DNA of 64,000 bases, taken from the NCBI GenBank assembly GCA_028554795.2, contig JAPYKE020000037.1, positions 3,412,501-3,476,500 on the forward strand, given 5' to 3'. This DNA comes from Sinohyriopsis cumingii (lineage: Eukaryota; Mollusca; Bivalvia; Unionida; Unionidae). A model generated the notes under the pieces. The model was not told where the DNA came from and did no database searches. It saw only the letters and a list, made by a program, of their open reading frames with translations. The stretch's first letter is position 1, and each line of letters begins with the position of its first letter. Position numbers and translations under genes: made by a program. Shown piece after piece: positions 19,122 to 29,573 of the stretch.

Positions 19122-20344
19122 GTCTATTGAACTTGAAACATCACGGTAAAGGACGAGTGTGGGAATTTTATTTTACATATACCTTTTCCGGCATGTATGT
19201 ATATGTATATCGCAGTGACCTAAATTCATACGTGTATTTAGATGATCACACTGTTTGGGAAAATTTGGTGTAGATTCATATCGGGTCGTACAAGGCATAG
19301 TAATTAATAATATAATGAGAGGTCACTTGTTTTATATGATTTAAAAAAAGCCAAACGATTTTCCAGCGGCATGGCTGGCTTGAAACGATATATTAACATA
19401 CATACGTATATCAAGTTGGCCTCATTGTTCATTGATGCTATTCATCGTAGTAAGAGTAAATTGCCGAGTACATTTATCGTATTCTTTTATTTGCTATTGT
19501 AAAATTATGCATCTAACCATGGACCTATACGCCTTTCTCTTTCACAGCCAAAACTCATCTTAAGCGCTGCTTTCCTCTAACTCTACTGCCTGCCCACACC
19601 CCCTTTGTGACTGCGTTCTCATCTCAGATAATGCCCCCATAAACTTCATAAATGGGTTTGATCTGAGGCACCGTGATGTATCCCACTGCCAATAAAAAAA
19701 AAATTAAAAAAAATAAAACAACAACAACAACAACAACAACAACCCCAAAAAACCCCAAAAAACAGCAAACTAAATGACTGTCCTTTGTCATTGTACATGT
19801 AATTTACATCCCATTTTGTTTGTTTGTTTTTCCCAAATATTTATTTACACTTTTGTGTGGGCGACTTCGAATATCAGTTTGCATTAGTTCGTGATATCTA
19901 TAATGCGTTATTATACAACCAAGATTTGATGATAAGTCCAGAGGTTAAGGGAATGTGTCTTTAATAATATTCAGTTCGTGTACAAAATATGCTCGTCGTT
20001 GAATTTTCACCATCTTTGTTTGACACTAAAGGAATACATGTATTTATTATGTTAATACAATCTATCAAAATTTACAAATGAAGGGTGATAAACGGTGGCA
20101 AACGTCATTGTGTTCCCTTCGTATTTACTAATGCACATATGTCATTCAACAGTCGACTTGCAAAATGTATTCCATGGTGGGATGGATGGCACGTGCTGGC
20201 CCCACGACGAACCACAATTTATTCAACGAAGTTTTCCGATTCTGTTTGCATCAGCATTCTTCACTGCAAATGCTTCTGTATACTTTGTCAGATAGTCTGT
20301 TGAATAAAACCAAAATATCTATTGTCGTGGCTTTTCGATGGTTA
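18671..20344. other. Spacer between inverted-repeat arms, with microsatellites
   Basis: Holds (AT)n at 19,041-19,118 and an A-rich/(AAC)n tract near 19,690-19,760. No gene is supported. Confidence 0.6.
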
Positions 20345-21370
20345 TCCATGCCTCGAGGATGATCGACCACGATATTATAGCCCGGATCGAGCGAATATTA
20401 CAATGAAACTAATGGATAGAATAAATGGAAACATGAGCAGAGCTATAGAATAGAACAACACGAGCCACCTTATATAGGATGTAACAATTTAATAAATTAG
20501 ATACACCAAGATTAAAATTATACATGACCATATACAGGATGCACTTCCACCAGAAAATAAAAAACTCAAAAGTTCTAAAATGCAATTAGCAGTTCCATTA
20601 ATATTTGTTCGGCAAATTTTATCACGAAAGCGAGTGGCTGTTTTGAACTTTATTTGTCCGGTATCCTTAGCCTGATAACTGGCTGCTGTTCACATCCCAT
20701 AATCAACATAGCTTGTTGGTTGGGGTCGACTTGAACTGGAACAGTCTCGTATTCCATTTGGCCGGCCTATGCGTCACACCGTCTTTAGTGGCTTCTCTCG
20801 GTCGTCCAGTCTCTTATACTGGTCGTAAATAAAATAAACGCGGCTTAATTCTTTGTTCGTTCCTTACTTCCTGAGCTGAACACACATTCCTCTGGTACAT
20901 TCAGAAAAGCCTGTATCATGTTCAGAACGGATTCTCTGATGTCAATTGGCTTCAGATCATAACCTTGCATCCAGTATAAACAATCTCGTATTTGCCTACA
21001 TGTACTCGAGATTTATCTCCTTCCAGAGACAATTAACAGAGTCAAGGAAAATTAATAGATTTCTCCAATAAAACTAATTACCGTTGCTAACTGCACTCCC
21101 CTAATGACAATCAAGCCCCTGCAGTGTGAACTATTAATCACTATCTTAAACTAAATGTCGGACAAATGCTCACATACAGCTGATCAGTACACACGATGCT
21201 CAAATGTTAAAACATTCAATTCATAGATTAAAAGAACTCACATCTTAGTTAAACAAATAAATACTAACAATTCCTCGGCAGAAAGCATCATAAAAACCGA
21301 ATAATTATCAATTCTTAGCATACATGATTCATATATCATTTAACACAAATCAATTTAACCCCTTATCTTT
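20345..21370. repeat. Arm 2 of a diverged ~1 kb inverted repeat
   Basis: Reverse-complement counterpart of 17,750-18,670, with the same block order inverted. For example, AGGATGATCGACCACGATAT here matches TGGTCGATCATCCT there. Confidence 0.5.
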
Positions 21371-22480
21371 TGATTCTTACCAAGGAAAAACTATGTATGA
21401 AATTAAGACACACTGCCTACCTGTTTTGAGGTTAGCTCTCTTTTCCCTTTAGCAGAACCGTCTCCTTACGTCCTCTCGTTACGTGTATCTCATACAATCT
21501 CAACCACTCGTCCCTTGGTCAACCCTTCATAGGGTCTCACCCACCCCCGGAGTCAAGACCTTTTAGCTTCGCGCAAACACTAGACTGCCTACCTCATTTT
21601 TAAACATAAAACTTCGCCTGGGAAACACGCCCCAACCGTTAGCTACCTCATCAGATGTCAGGTTTATCTAACCGCCATTATTACCCCCCCCCCCAGGGTT
21701 TAGAAAATTTACATTTCCCGCTGCTTAGTATACTAGTCTCTGCAAAGTTTCAACGTATGGCAAATATTTCAACAAGTACAAACATTGTTTCTGCAACATT
21801 TCAACTCTTGGCCATTTCGATAAACAAAACCCAATCTTCATCCCTGTCCAGTTTCTGCTGACATAGGTATCAAACGGAATCTCTTTAATAGACAGTCAAG
21901 TCCCAGTCAGATGCACTCGAGTACTCCCACCCTTAAACATTCCAGGGATTTATCTCTGTACAGAATCGCATACACCAAATTAAAACTGTTATATTTTACA
22001 ATGGCATCTGTAGAATTCACTATGTTGCACTCGGTGTTAACGAGTCTACAACGTCCATGGCGACACGGTCAAAAGGTCCACCTACGGATATCGAGAGTAA
22101 TGGGACTGGCTTCCTGCCTTTGGGAGTTTACCTGCTTATACAATCTACACATATCTGATCATAAACATACCAACCCGGTGGAGCATATCCTGTACATTTT
22201 GGTATGTTTTATTGAATCAAAGATGTCCAACAAGTACGTTATCATGACACCAGTTATCGCTGTTTTCTTACAGGTGTTGAACAATGGTGGTCATAGGTGA
22301 TACCAAAACAACATCTATCAGTTCGTAATCAGGAGCCATGGCATCCGCCATTTGACATTTACCGGTATTGTATTCTCGGTAAGATATTTTCACAAAAGAA
22401 ACTCATCACTGGTTTTAAAATTTAATCGTTATCCTGTAATTCATGCACTCTTTCTAACTATAAGCCTGATTTAATGGCAT
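21371..22480. other. Host spacer, no supported gene
   Basis: Contains a C9-10 run near 21,685 and one open frame at 21,911-22,300 (129 aa). That frame has no recognisable domain and no matching feature, so I do not call it a gene. Confidence 0.45.
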
Positions 22481-22488
22481 GTAATTGT

Positions 22489-22760
22489 TCATTCGTACCT
22501 CGCATTCTTTGTCCTTTCTTTTGAAATAGCCACCCTCACCATGTTCTGTACGACTAAGATCATATGCATTTCCACGAATGTTTCCAGCCCTGTAGTCAAC
22601 TGCAAGTCATATTCCTGAAGGGTCAAGGACAATCTGGCTAGCCTTACTACTCGGAATTTTTCATTCCCATAAGTAGTTTTCATAGACAGTGATCTGTGAC
22701 TACCGTGAATTTGTGACCAAACAAATATTGTCTGAAGGTTTCGATCCCCCTCTCACAAAC
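22489..22760 (-). pseudogene. Ty3/gypsy-type RT-RNase H scrap
   Basis: The minus strand reads ERGIETFRQYLFGHKFTVVT followed by DHC. Then, after a frame change, it reads RLARLSLTLQEYDLQL. This is the start of the RNase H region and the connecting segment of Ty3/gypsy polyproteins. It is short, frameshifted and without flanking LTRs. Confidence 0.6.
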
Positions 22761-23153
22761 ATGCTGTAATATGAGGCAAGACATAAAAACGCATGTGAGG
22801 TCCGATGATCCACGGGTAGTGGAAACTGGAAACATGGCCTTAATTGTGTCATGAAAACCTTTAGTCCTATCTTATTTTTATAACTTAGACTGGGTCATGG
22901 GCACCTTGACACATTCTTAATGTATTTAGGTCACTGATTTGACACAATGATGCTAAAATTTAGAAGTGCGCGGTATTATTGATATCTCGGTTTACCGCGG
23001 TTTTTTTTTTTTCTCTTCCCAGTAGTACACAATACGACCGAACTTTTTCACTCTACTGGTACTTCGGTAATTTCCGACTGCAAGGAATGTACGTAAATTC
23101 CAGAATAATCTTGTTACAAATTGAATAATATAAACATCATATTTTCATTGACA

Positions 23154-23156
<3 letters not shown>

Positions 23157-23200
<44 letters not shown>

Positions 23201-23205
23201 AATTA

Positions 23206-23238
<33 letters not shown>

Positions 23239-23243
23239 AATTA

Positions 23244-23276
<33 letters not shown>

Positions 23277-23281
23277 AATTA

Positions 23282-23316
<35 letters not shown>
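23157..23316. repeat. (ATT)n compound microsatellite
   Basis: Long ATT runs are interrupted three times by AAAATTAT, giving a higher-order repeat of about 60 bp. Confidence 0.95.
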
Positions 23317-23317
<1 letters not shown>

Positions 23318-23554
23318 AGAGTTGTATTTATCACAACTTAAGTTTAGAATATTGCAAATATAGTTTGGGTTGGATTTTTTAAAATCCTTTAATGACATGT
23401 GGTCAAATAACATGTTATGAAAGATATTTTGGGCCAAATCCAAACACTGGACAAATTTCGGATTATAGTTATTTACTGGTGTATGTTAGTGTGTTTAGTA
23501 CATATATTCCATGAGATTTTCAGGAAAGCAGTTGTGTTTTGTTTGAACTTTATG

Positions 23555-23772
23555 TAATTTCGAAAATCCACTAAATTTAATTTTCAGGGTTGTTATGCGA
23601 TTTTCTTTTGAGCTGTGAGATTCTGTTTCCTTTGATTTCAAGTTATTAAATGGATATACTATATAATTTCGAAAATCCACTAAATTTAATTTTCAGGGTT
23701 GTTATGCGATTTTCTTTTGAGCTGTGAGATTCTGTTTCCTTTGATTTCAAGTTATTAAATGGATATACTATA
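23555..23772. repeat. 109-bp tandem duplication
   Basis: Two almost identical 109-bp copies beginning TAATTTCGAAAATCCACTAA lie in direct tandem. Confidence 0.9.
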
Positions 23773-24468
23773 GTGTTAATTTCTATAAATAGATAAATCG
23801 TAGGAAAGATATTTTTCCGGCAACTGAAAGACGAAACGATTTGAAAAAGTGCCAGGCCCCCTCCCCAGAACATTAAATCGTTGATCTCTAACACATTTGT
23901 GCTAGACCATGGTACTTATCGCCGTATGATCAGAAATACCGCGTTATAGCCATGTACGTATCGCGGTACGTTCAGAAATACCGCGATACAAACATTTGTC
24001 TTGGTATCCAGCTCAAGTAATATCATACAGGGTCAGGCAGGCTTTTATATAAATAAGTGTACATATGTAAGTAGATGGGATATAAGTTCGTGAATGGCGT
24101 ACCCGAGTGAGTAGCTCATATTCGTTGCTTTATAACCCTTTTGTAATGGGGAATGCTTTATCTGATGATATTTCAATAACAAGCCGTTTGTAAGATATTT
24201 ACTAAATCTGAGTTCAAGGCCTAAGCTTGTTTACGAGCGTAGAATGTTCTGTAAGCGAGCTGGTTAAGAATTTGATTGAATGTTCGATTAGGAATGATTT
24301 ACATCTTGGAAATTCTAGAACGGTTCAGTATTTGGGGTGAAATGAAAGTTTGGACGATAGTGCTTTGGGTTTGATTAATAGGAGTGTCTCTGGTCTTGTC
24401 AGGAAATTAAAGGAAATAGAGATTTAGAGAAAAATGCAAATTCAGAACGAGGAAGAGGAGAGGCAAAA

Positions 24469-24511
<43 letters not shown>

Positions 24512-25135
24512 AAAGGGAAATGCAATATAGATGGCAGGCGGAGCACATACCCCTCCCCCTCCCCCTGCCCTCTTTATGCGCAATTTCATGCTTTGATGTT
24601 ACCAGAAATATAAAGATATATTAGGATGGTGCTCCCTTTTAAAAAGTAAAGTAGCTAAATAATTTATCCACTTTGAGAAAATTGTAGAAAATTTATTGTG
24701 GGTAAGGAATATATCTTGAAGGCATATGAGTTGGTATATGAGGTATATCAACAAGGCTTTAGGAATTGTAGAAGCGAAAATGGACAAAACCAGAAAATAC
24801 TACTGCGTCATAGGTTAGGCGACAGCCTGTATGTAAAGAAGTTTAAGTAAATATTTGTTCATTCTTCTTTTAAGTTCATTTTGTGGAATCGTTTAGTCTC
24901 TTGTTCAGATATAATTTGAGAGCAATCATTTATTTAAATTATTCATTGGAATTGAACTAAAACACTACTTTGGGATTATTGCGAATTCGTCTCAAGATAG
25001 TCTGGATTATTTCACTTGGATACATCAAGACTATTGGCATAACAGCACATTCAAAATATTGGAGTTTTTTTTAGAACATTCTTCTCTTTTGGACTTGTGA
25101 TAGGACACTTAAGATTATTTGGGATGTAATTGTCT

Positions 25136-25182
<47 letters not shown>

Positions 25183-26183
25183 GAGATTTATGTATATTTG
25201 AATTATTTATATCTGAGTTAATATATATTTATTTCAATCTAATTGTGTGTCAGTTTTAATTTTTTTATTTTTCATTACCTGATATTTTAATGTAAATTTA
25301 TTCACTAGAGATAAAAAAATTTTTAGAAAATAGTTTGACCTTGACTGTTAATTTATAAACACCAGGTGTTGATCTAAATCCTGACCTTGTTTCAGAATTT
25401 GCAGAAACCTTCGTAAACAAGTTCTGTTTTATTTTAAAATGATTGGTTGTTGCCAGTGTGATGATGGGACCTTGTCTGTAAGATATAAACAATTTTTATT
25501 ATTATTTTTTATTTCTTTGAGTAAAAATGATTGGTTTTCATCAGGGTCACACTGGGTAAACGTGAGCTGTAACAAGTACTTATTTCAATAAACTTCCAGA
25601 AGTTGAAAACGTGACCCTTGTTTACGTTTTAGAAAGCGCATATAACCCATATTTTGGAGAATTAATCAGTAGAAGTTGGGCCGTTAAGCTGTTCGTTGTA
25701 TGTTGTGATGGAGTTATTTCAAATTACTTGGTTTGGAGTTGTTTCAAATTACTTGGATTTAAAAGGATTAATTCTGTTAATTTTCTGGAAAATACGTGTT
25801 CTCATTTAATATTGTGGAACAAGAACAGTTTTTTATTATAAAAAATTTATTCAGCTATCAGAAACCGGAGTGATAATTCTTATTTCTACAAGGAAGTGTA
25901 GACTTCAACACTACAGATTGTAGCATACGTCATCGTCTTCCATCTTGGATTCTTCGTCCGGATTCGAACGTGAAATCATTTGAACATTTTGTTATTAGAA
26001 CTACGGATATTTTATTCTCAGATTATTTTTCGATAATTTTTGGATCTGATTCTACAAAACCGTAAGTTCATATTTTTGTTATTTTTACAGAATTTTTCCA
26101 GGGAAACAAATTATTGTATTTTTAAAAGCTTGTCGTTTTCACTCTTTCTTGTGTTACCGTTTATTCGAGCCTAAACAAGTGAT

Positions 26184-26244
<61 letters not shown>

Positions 26245-26882
26245 GGAAGTGATATCATACAAGCTGGGTAATTTGCAATTCGTCCAATACTGAAAATGTA
26301 AGCGGTTTACGGCAACCATCGCCGTGCCTGCACACGCCAACCTTCACCCATCCCCCTAGTTTTGTTGAATCTGTATGATTTGGATCCATCTCTTTAGGTA
26401 ATGTTACTTTTGTATTATCACACATCCTCTGATAGTATTATGGGATAGCAGTCTCTGATTTGTCTGGTGTGTATTTGTACAATATTTATTTCTGTACGTC
26501 TTGATTTCTGGCAGAGGAATCCGCAGCAACAGTGTTTTAAGATGAAAGTTAATAAATGCTTACACTTACAACTAGCTTACATTCGTGTTATTGATATGGG
26601 TTTAATCAAGACGGTATGGGGGTAGGTACCTTCAGGCAAGGCAATGGAGCCATAACCGGCAGAGACCCGGGTTCTATTCTTAGTAGAGAACGAATGAAAA
26701 TTTCTCGAACTTGCATGATGATATTCTTTCTTCATAAATAATTTCCCTTTTACATTATCTTTCGGTCCCAGGGATAAATCTTTTCGCACCGTCTGGTGTA
26801 TATCTAAAAAAAGTTATAGATCACCAAGATATATGTATGAAGTGCTTGGATCAAGAACAATATACATCATATGGGGGCGATA
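23773..26882. other. Host spacer with GA-rich microsatellites
   Basis: No gene is supported. (GA)n tracts lie at about 24,470-24,508, 25,137-25,175 and 26,187-26,240. Pyrimidine/purine asymmetry produces spurious long frames on the opposite strand. Confidence 0.6.
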
Positions 26883-26887
26883 CAAAT
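26883..26887. repeat. Target site duplication of element B (left), CAAAT
   Basis: CAAAT directly precedes the left terminal repeat and is found again immediately after the right one at 43,923-43,927. Confidence 0.8.
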
Positions 26888-27142
26888 AGCAGCAGAGAGG
26901 GTGAACAGACCATAGAATTCCGACAAAACAAATAAAACAAACAAATAAAATCATCTCGTAGAAAGGTCAAGATTTTACAAATAAACTTTTCCTTGAGATG
27001 TTTTATTTCTGTAATGACCGATTGTACTAATAAAACCTCAGTTCGAAATAGTAGCTGAAAAAATAAAGTACTCTACGTGTTTATTTATTTCTTGTTTATT
27101 TTTTTGACGACCAACATTGGTAGGCACCCTCTCTGCTGCTCC
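26888..27142 (+). repeat. Element B left terminal inverted repeat (255 bp)
   Basis: Matches the reverse complement of 43,668-43,922 with one difference (CTTTTCC against CTTTCCC). It starts AGCAGCAGAGAGGGTG and ends CACCCTCTCTGCTGCTCC, so each TIR is itself bounded by a short inverted repeat. Confidence 0.95.
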
Positions 27143-27147
27143 CCCTG

Positions 27148-27813
27148 TTACCCAAATATTTTATCAATACCCACACGATATCTTGTTCTTGGATCATGTA
27201 AATTTATTGTTATAAATCCATGCGGAGTAGCTTGCGCTCGTGAGAAGAAATTTTTGAATTTAATTATATCCATGTCACCACCACACCAAGTTTGATGAAT
27301 ATTTCGCAACGTGTGTGTGTCTACGCCATTAAACACAACTAAAATGTTGCAGTTGTCTCTGATCACCTTCGGAATTTGTGTATATCGTTGAGTAACATAG
27401 ATCACGTCTGTATTTTTGTGTCTCCCTCGGGAAAATATTCTGGCTGGATTTGATTGTTTATCTAGCATCACATCGTCGTATACAACTAAATTATTAATAA
27501 ATCCGTCTATGGAATCTACGGATGGTGCTTCATCAATGTCGGTTATAAACTCTATAACATCATTATCTTCATCCAGTAATCGCGCGTTTTCATTGAAATC
27601 TTTAAGTACATCATAACATCGCTGATCATCAACGGATGGTGCTACTAAATATAATTTATCCCATTTCAACCATCTCATTATCAGATTAAGTAATAATTGC
27701 GTCTTACCCGATCCAGATGGTCCTATGATAATCATTCTGATGGAGTTCGGTAGCGCAGGATGATGCTTAACTGGCTCTCGTTGCCGAGTTGCTGAGAAAT
27801 CAATTATATCCAT
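27148..27813 (-). CDS. FtsK/A32-like packaging ATPase (221 aa)
   Basis: The P-loop GPSGSGKT is at residues ~31-38 and Walker B is NLVVYDDV at ~108-115. VIYVTQRY carries the sensor-like Gln. It packages element DNA into capsids. The stop lies 5 bp inside the TIR border, so the 3' UTR and any poly(A) signal must lie in the TIR. It is divergent from the zinc-ribbon/PLA2 gene, with 12 bp between the start codons. Confidence 0.9.
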   Translation of the reverse strand: MDIIDFSATRQREPVKHHPALPNSIRMIIIGPSGSGKTQLLLNLIMRWLKWDKLYLVAPSVDDQRCYDVLKDFNENARLLDEDNDVIEFITDIDEAPSVDSIDGFINNLVVYDDVMLDKQSNPARIFSRGRHKNTDVIYVTQRYTQIPKVIRDNCNILVVFNGVDTHTLRNIHQTWCGGDMDIIKFKNFFSRAQATPHGFITINLHDPRTRYRVGIDKIFG

Positions 27814-27825
27814 ATATATTATAAT

Positions 27826-28331
27826 ATGAATTTATATTGTTTACGCTGTAAAGTTAAAACTCCAACCACTGATTTAGCCACAGTTATAACAAAAAACAAA
27901 AAAATAGCGTACGGTGGAAAATGTTCTATATGCGGTAGAAAGAAATTTTCGTTTTTACCTAATAAGCGGGGGGGGGGGGTGATATTGCTAATTTGATGTC
28001 AAAGTTTCCAGGTGCTCCATGGGCTAAATACAGCGGAGAAAAACATCTACCAGGATATAATTATTGCGGTCCTGGTACTCGACTCGATATCAGGCTCGAT
28101 GATCAAGATCAACCAAAACCAGGCGAGGAACCAGTAAACGCTATTGATCGAGCTTGTCATGCTCATGATGTAGCTTATAAAAGTCAAAATCTACAAGATA
28201 GGCATATTGCAGATGTAAAATTAATTCATTCATTAAATTCTATAAAAAATAAAAATATTAGAGAATCATTAGCTAATTGGTTAGTAAGATCCTCGATGAA
28301 AGGTAAATTAGCGATTGGGGCTGGTAATTAA
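27826..28331 (+). pseudogene. Zinc-ribbon + phospholipase A2-like protein, frame broken at poly-G12
   Basis: The ATG at 27826 begins a zinc-ribbon-like segment (CLRC ... CSICGRKK). A G12 tract (27,968-27,979) then throws the frame, and the PLA2-like part reads from ATG 27996 to 28331. It has YCGPGT (Ca-binding loop) and ACHAHDVAY (His-Asp catalytic pair), as in parvovirus-type PLA2 domains that help virions cross membranes. A zinc ribbon followed by PLA2 is a familiar Polinton layout, so one protein was probably intended. The break may be an assembly error at the homopolymer. Confidence 0.75.
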
Positions 28332-28333
28332 TA

Positions 28334-29319
28334 ATGGAATCAATTTATTATTCACCGAGAGGATACTGGAGAGGCAAAGCAGCAATTGGTAAACTCGCTG
28401 ATGCAGCGGCGGTTAAACATTCTACTGCTAGCGCGTGGTTGTCCAGGCAGGCAATATGGCAAATTTATCTACCACGTCCTAAACAAATTCAGTACTCGTA
28501 TTTCGATGTCAGTGTTCCTAATGAAGTTCATCAAGCTGATATTCTGTTTTTACCGCATGATACTGTGCGTGGAAAAACGTACAAATACGCGCTAACCGTA
28601 GTTGATGTTGCAAGTAGATATAAAGAAGCAGAGCCGCTATCAGCGAAAACATCATCTGAAGTAGCCGATGCGTTTGAACGAATTTATCAACGAGGACTCG
28701 GACCACAAGGTGGTCTACGATGGCCACAGCTACTACAGGTTGATCCTGGCAAGGAATTTCTTGGTCCAGTATCATCGTTGATGAAACAACATAATACCAA
28801 AATACGACGAGGTCATACTGCAATTCACCGTGATCAGGCAATTGTTGAGCGATTTAATCGAACACTTGCTGAACGGTTATTTGGATATCAATACGCGAGG
28901 GAATTTATTCAGGATAAAAGATCTCGCGAATGGGTGGCAAGATTACCAGGCGTGATAGCTGCATTAAATAATGAGATCACACGAACAACCAACATGAAAC
29001 CCATTAGCGCGGTCACAAAAAAAATATACCAACACAACGAAAAGATGCTGGAAAACAAAAAATATTAGGTGATGTCACAGTCAGATATTTATATGAGCCT
29101 GGTGAACTTGAAGGTGGTAAAGCGAGAGCAACTGATCCTATTTGGAGTGTTACCACACACAAAATATCTACCGTGACAAGATCCACTGGAAGAAATGTAG
29201 GCGTTTCCAGACCCGCAATCTACAGATTAGATTCGGCCGCTCCTCAACGTGGATTTACACGTGAACAACTACAAATAATTCCCGCGGATACACAACTACC
29301 ACCGCGATCACTCCGGTGA
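28334..29319 (+). pseudogene. DDE integrase, C-terminal domain out of frame
   Basis: The first frame, 28334-29068 (244 aa), has the catalytic Asp in EVHQADILFLP, Asp in LQVDPGKEF and Glu in AIVERFNRT. The C-terminal domain (VGDVTVRYLYEP) follows in another frame to the TGA at 29317-29319. The shift is near an A-rich run at about 29,050-29,062. The family is the widespread invertebrate Polinton integrase, which inserts element DNA and generates the short target duplication. The neighbour starts 2 bp after the PLA2 gene's stop. Confidence 0.85.
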
Positions 29320-29329
29320 TTTCGATCAC

Positions 29330-29573
29330 TTAACTAGCACCCAAGGCGTTAGCGCCAAGGGTGCCTGCACCCCGACGTCGATTACACTCAAGACAGGTTA
29401 ACATGGTATTTTCTCGTGTATGACCGCGACTATTATCTTTTCTATCTACGGTGAATTGTCTTGAATCATTACTCGAATACCGCCATAACATTATACAATT
29501 ACAACTGGTGCAATGATTGTTCTGCTGCTGTTTTAACTCAATAATAAATTCAACATCAAGATCAAAGTCACGT
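29330..29573 (-). CDS. HNH-like zinc-binding tail downstream of PolB-helicase (other frame)
   Basis: On the minus strand, immediately past the PolB-helicase stop, a different frame reads HCTSCNC, QFTVDRKDNSRGHT and LTCLECNRRRG. This is an HNH/endonuclease VII-like signature with CxxC pairs. The frame change coincides with an A9 run (minus strand) at the end of the upstream gene. It was probably a C-terminal domain of that protein. No start of its own is evident. Confidence 0.6.

Noticed and set aside
21911-22300. 129-aa open frame in host DNA
   Set aside because: No domain, composition or neighbour supports it; AT-rich spacer gives such frames by chance.
24407-24589. Minus-strand frame with Leu/Ser repeats
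   Set aside because: Pure translation of a (GA)n microsatellite.
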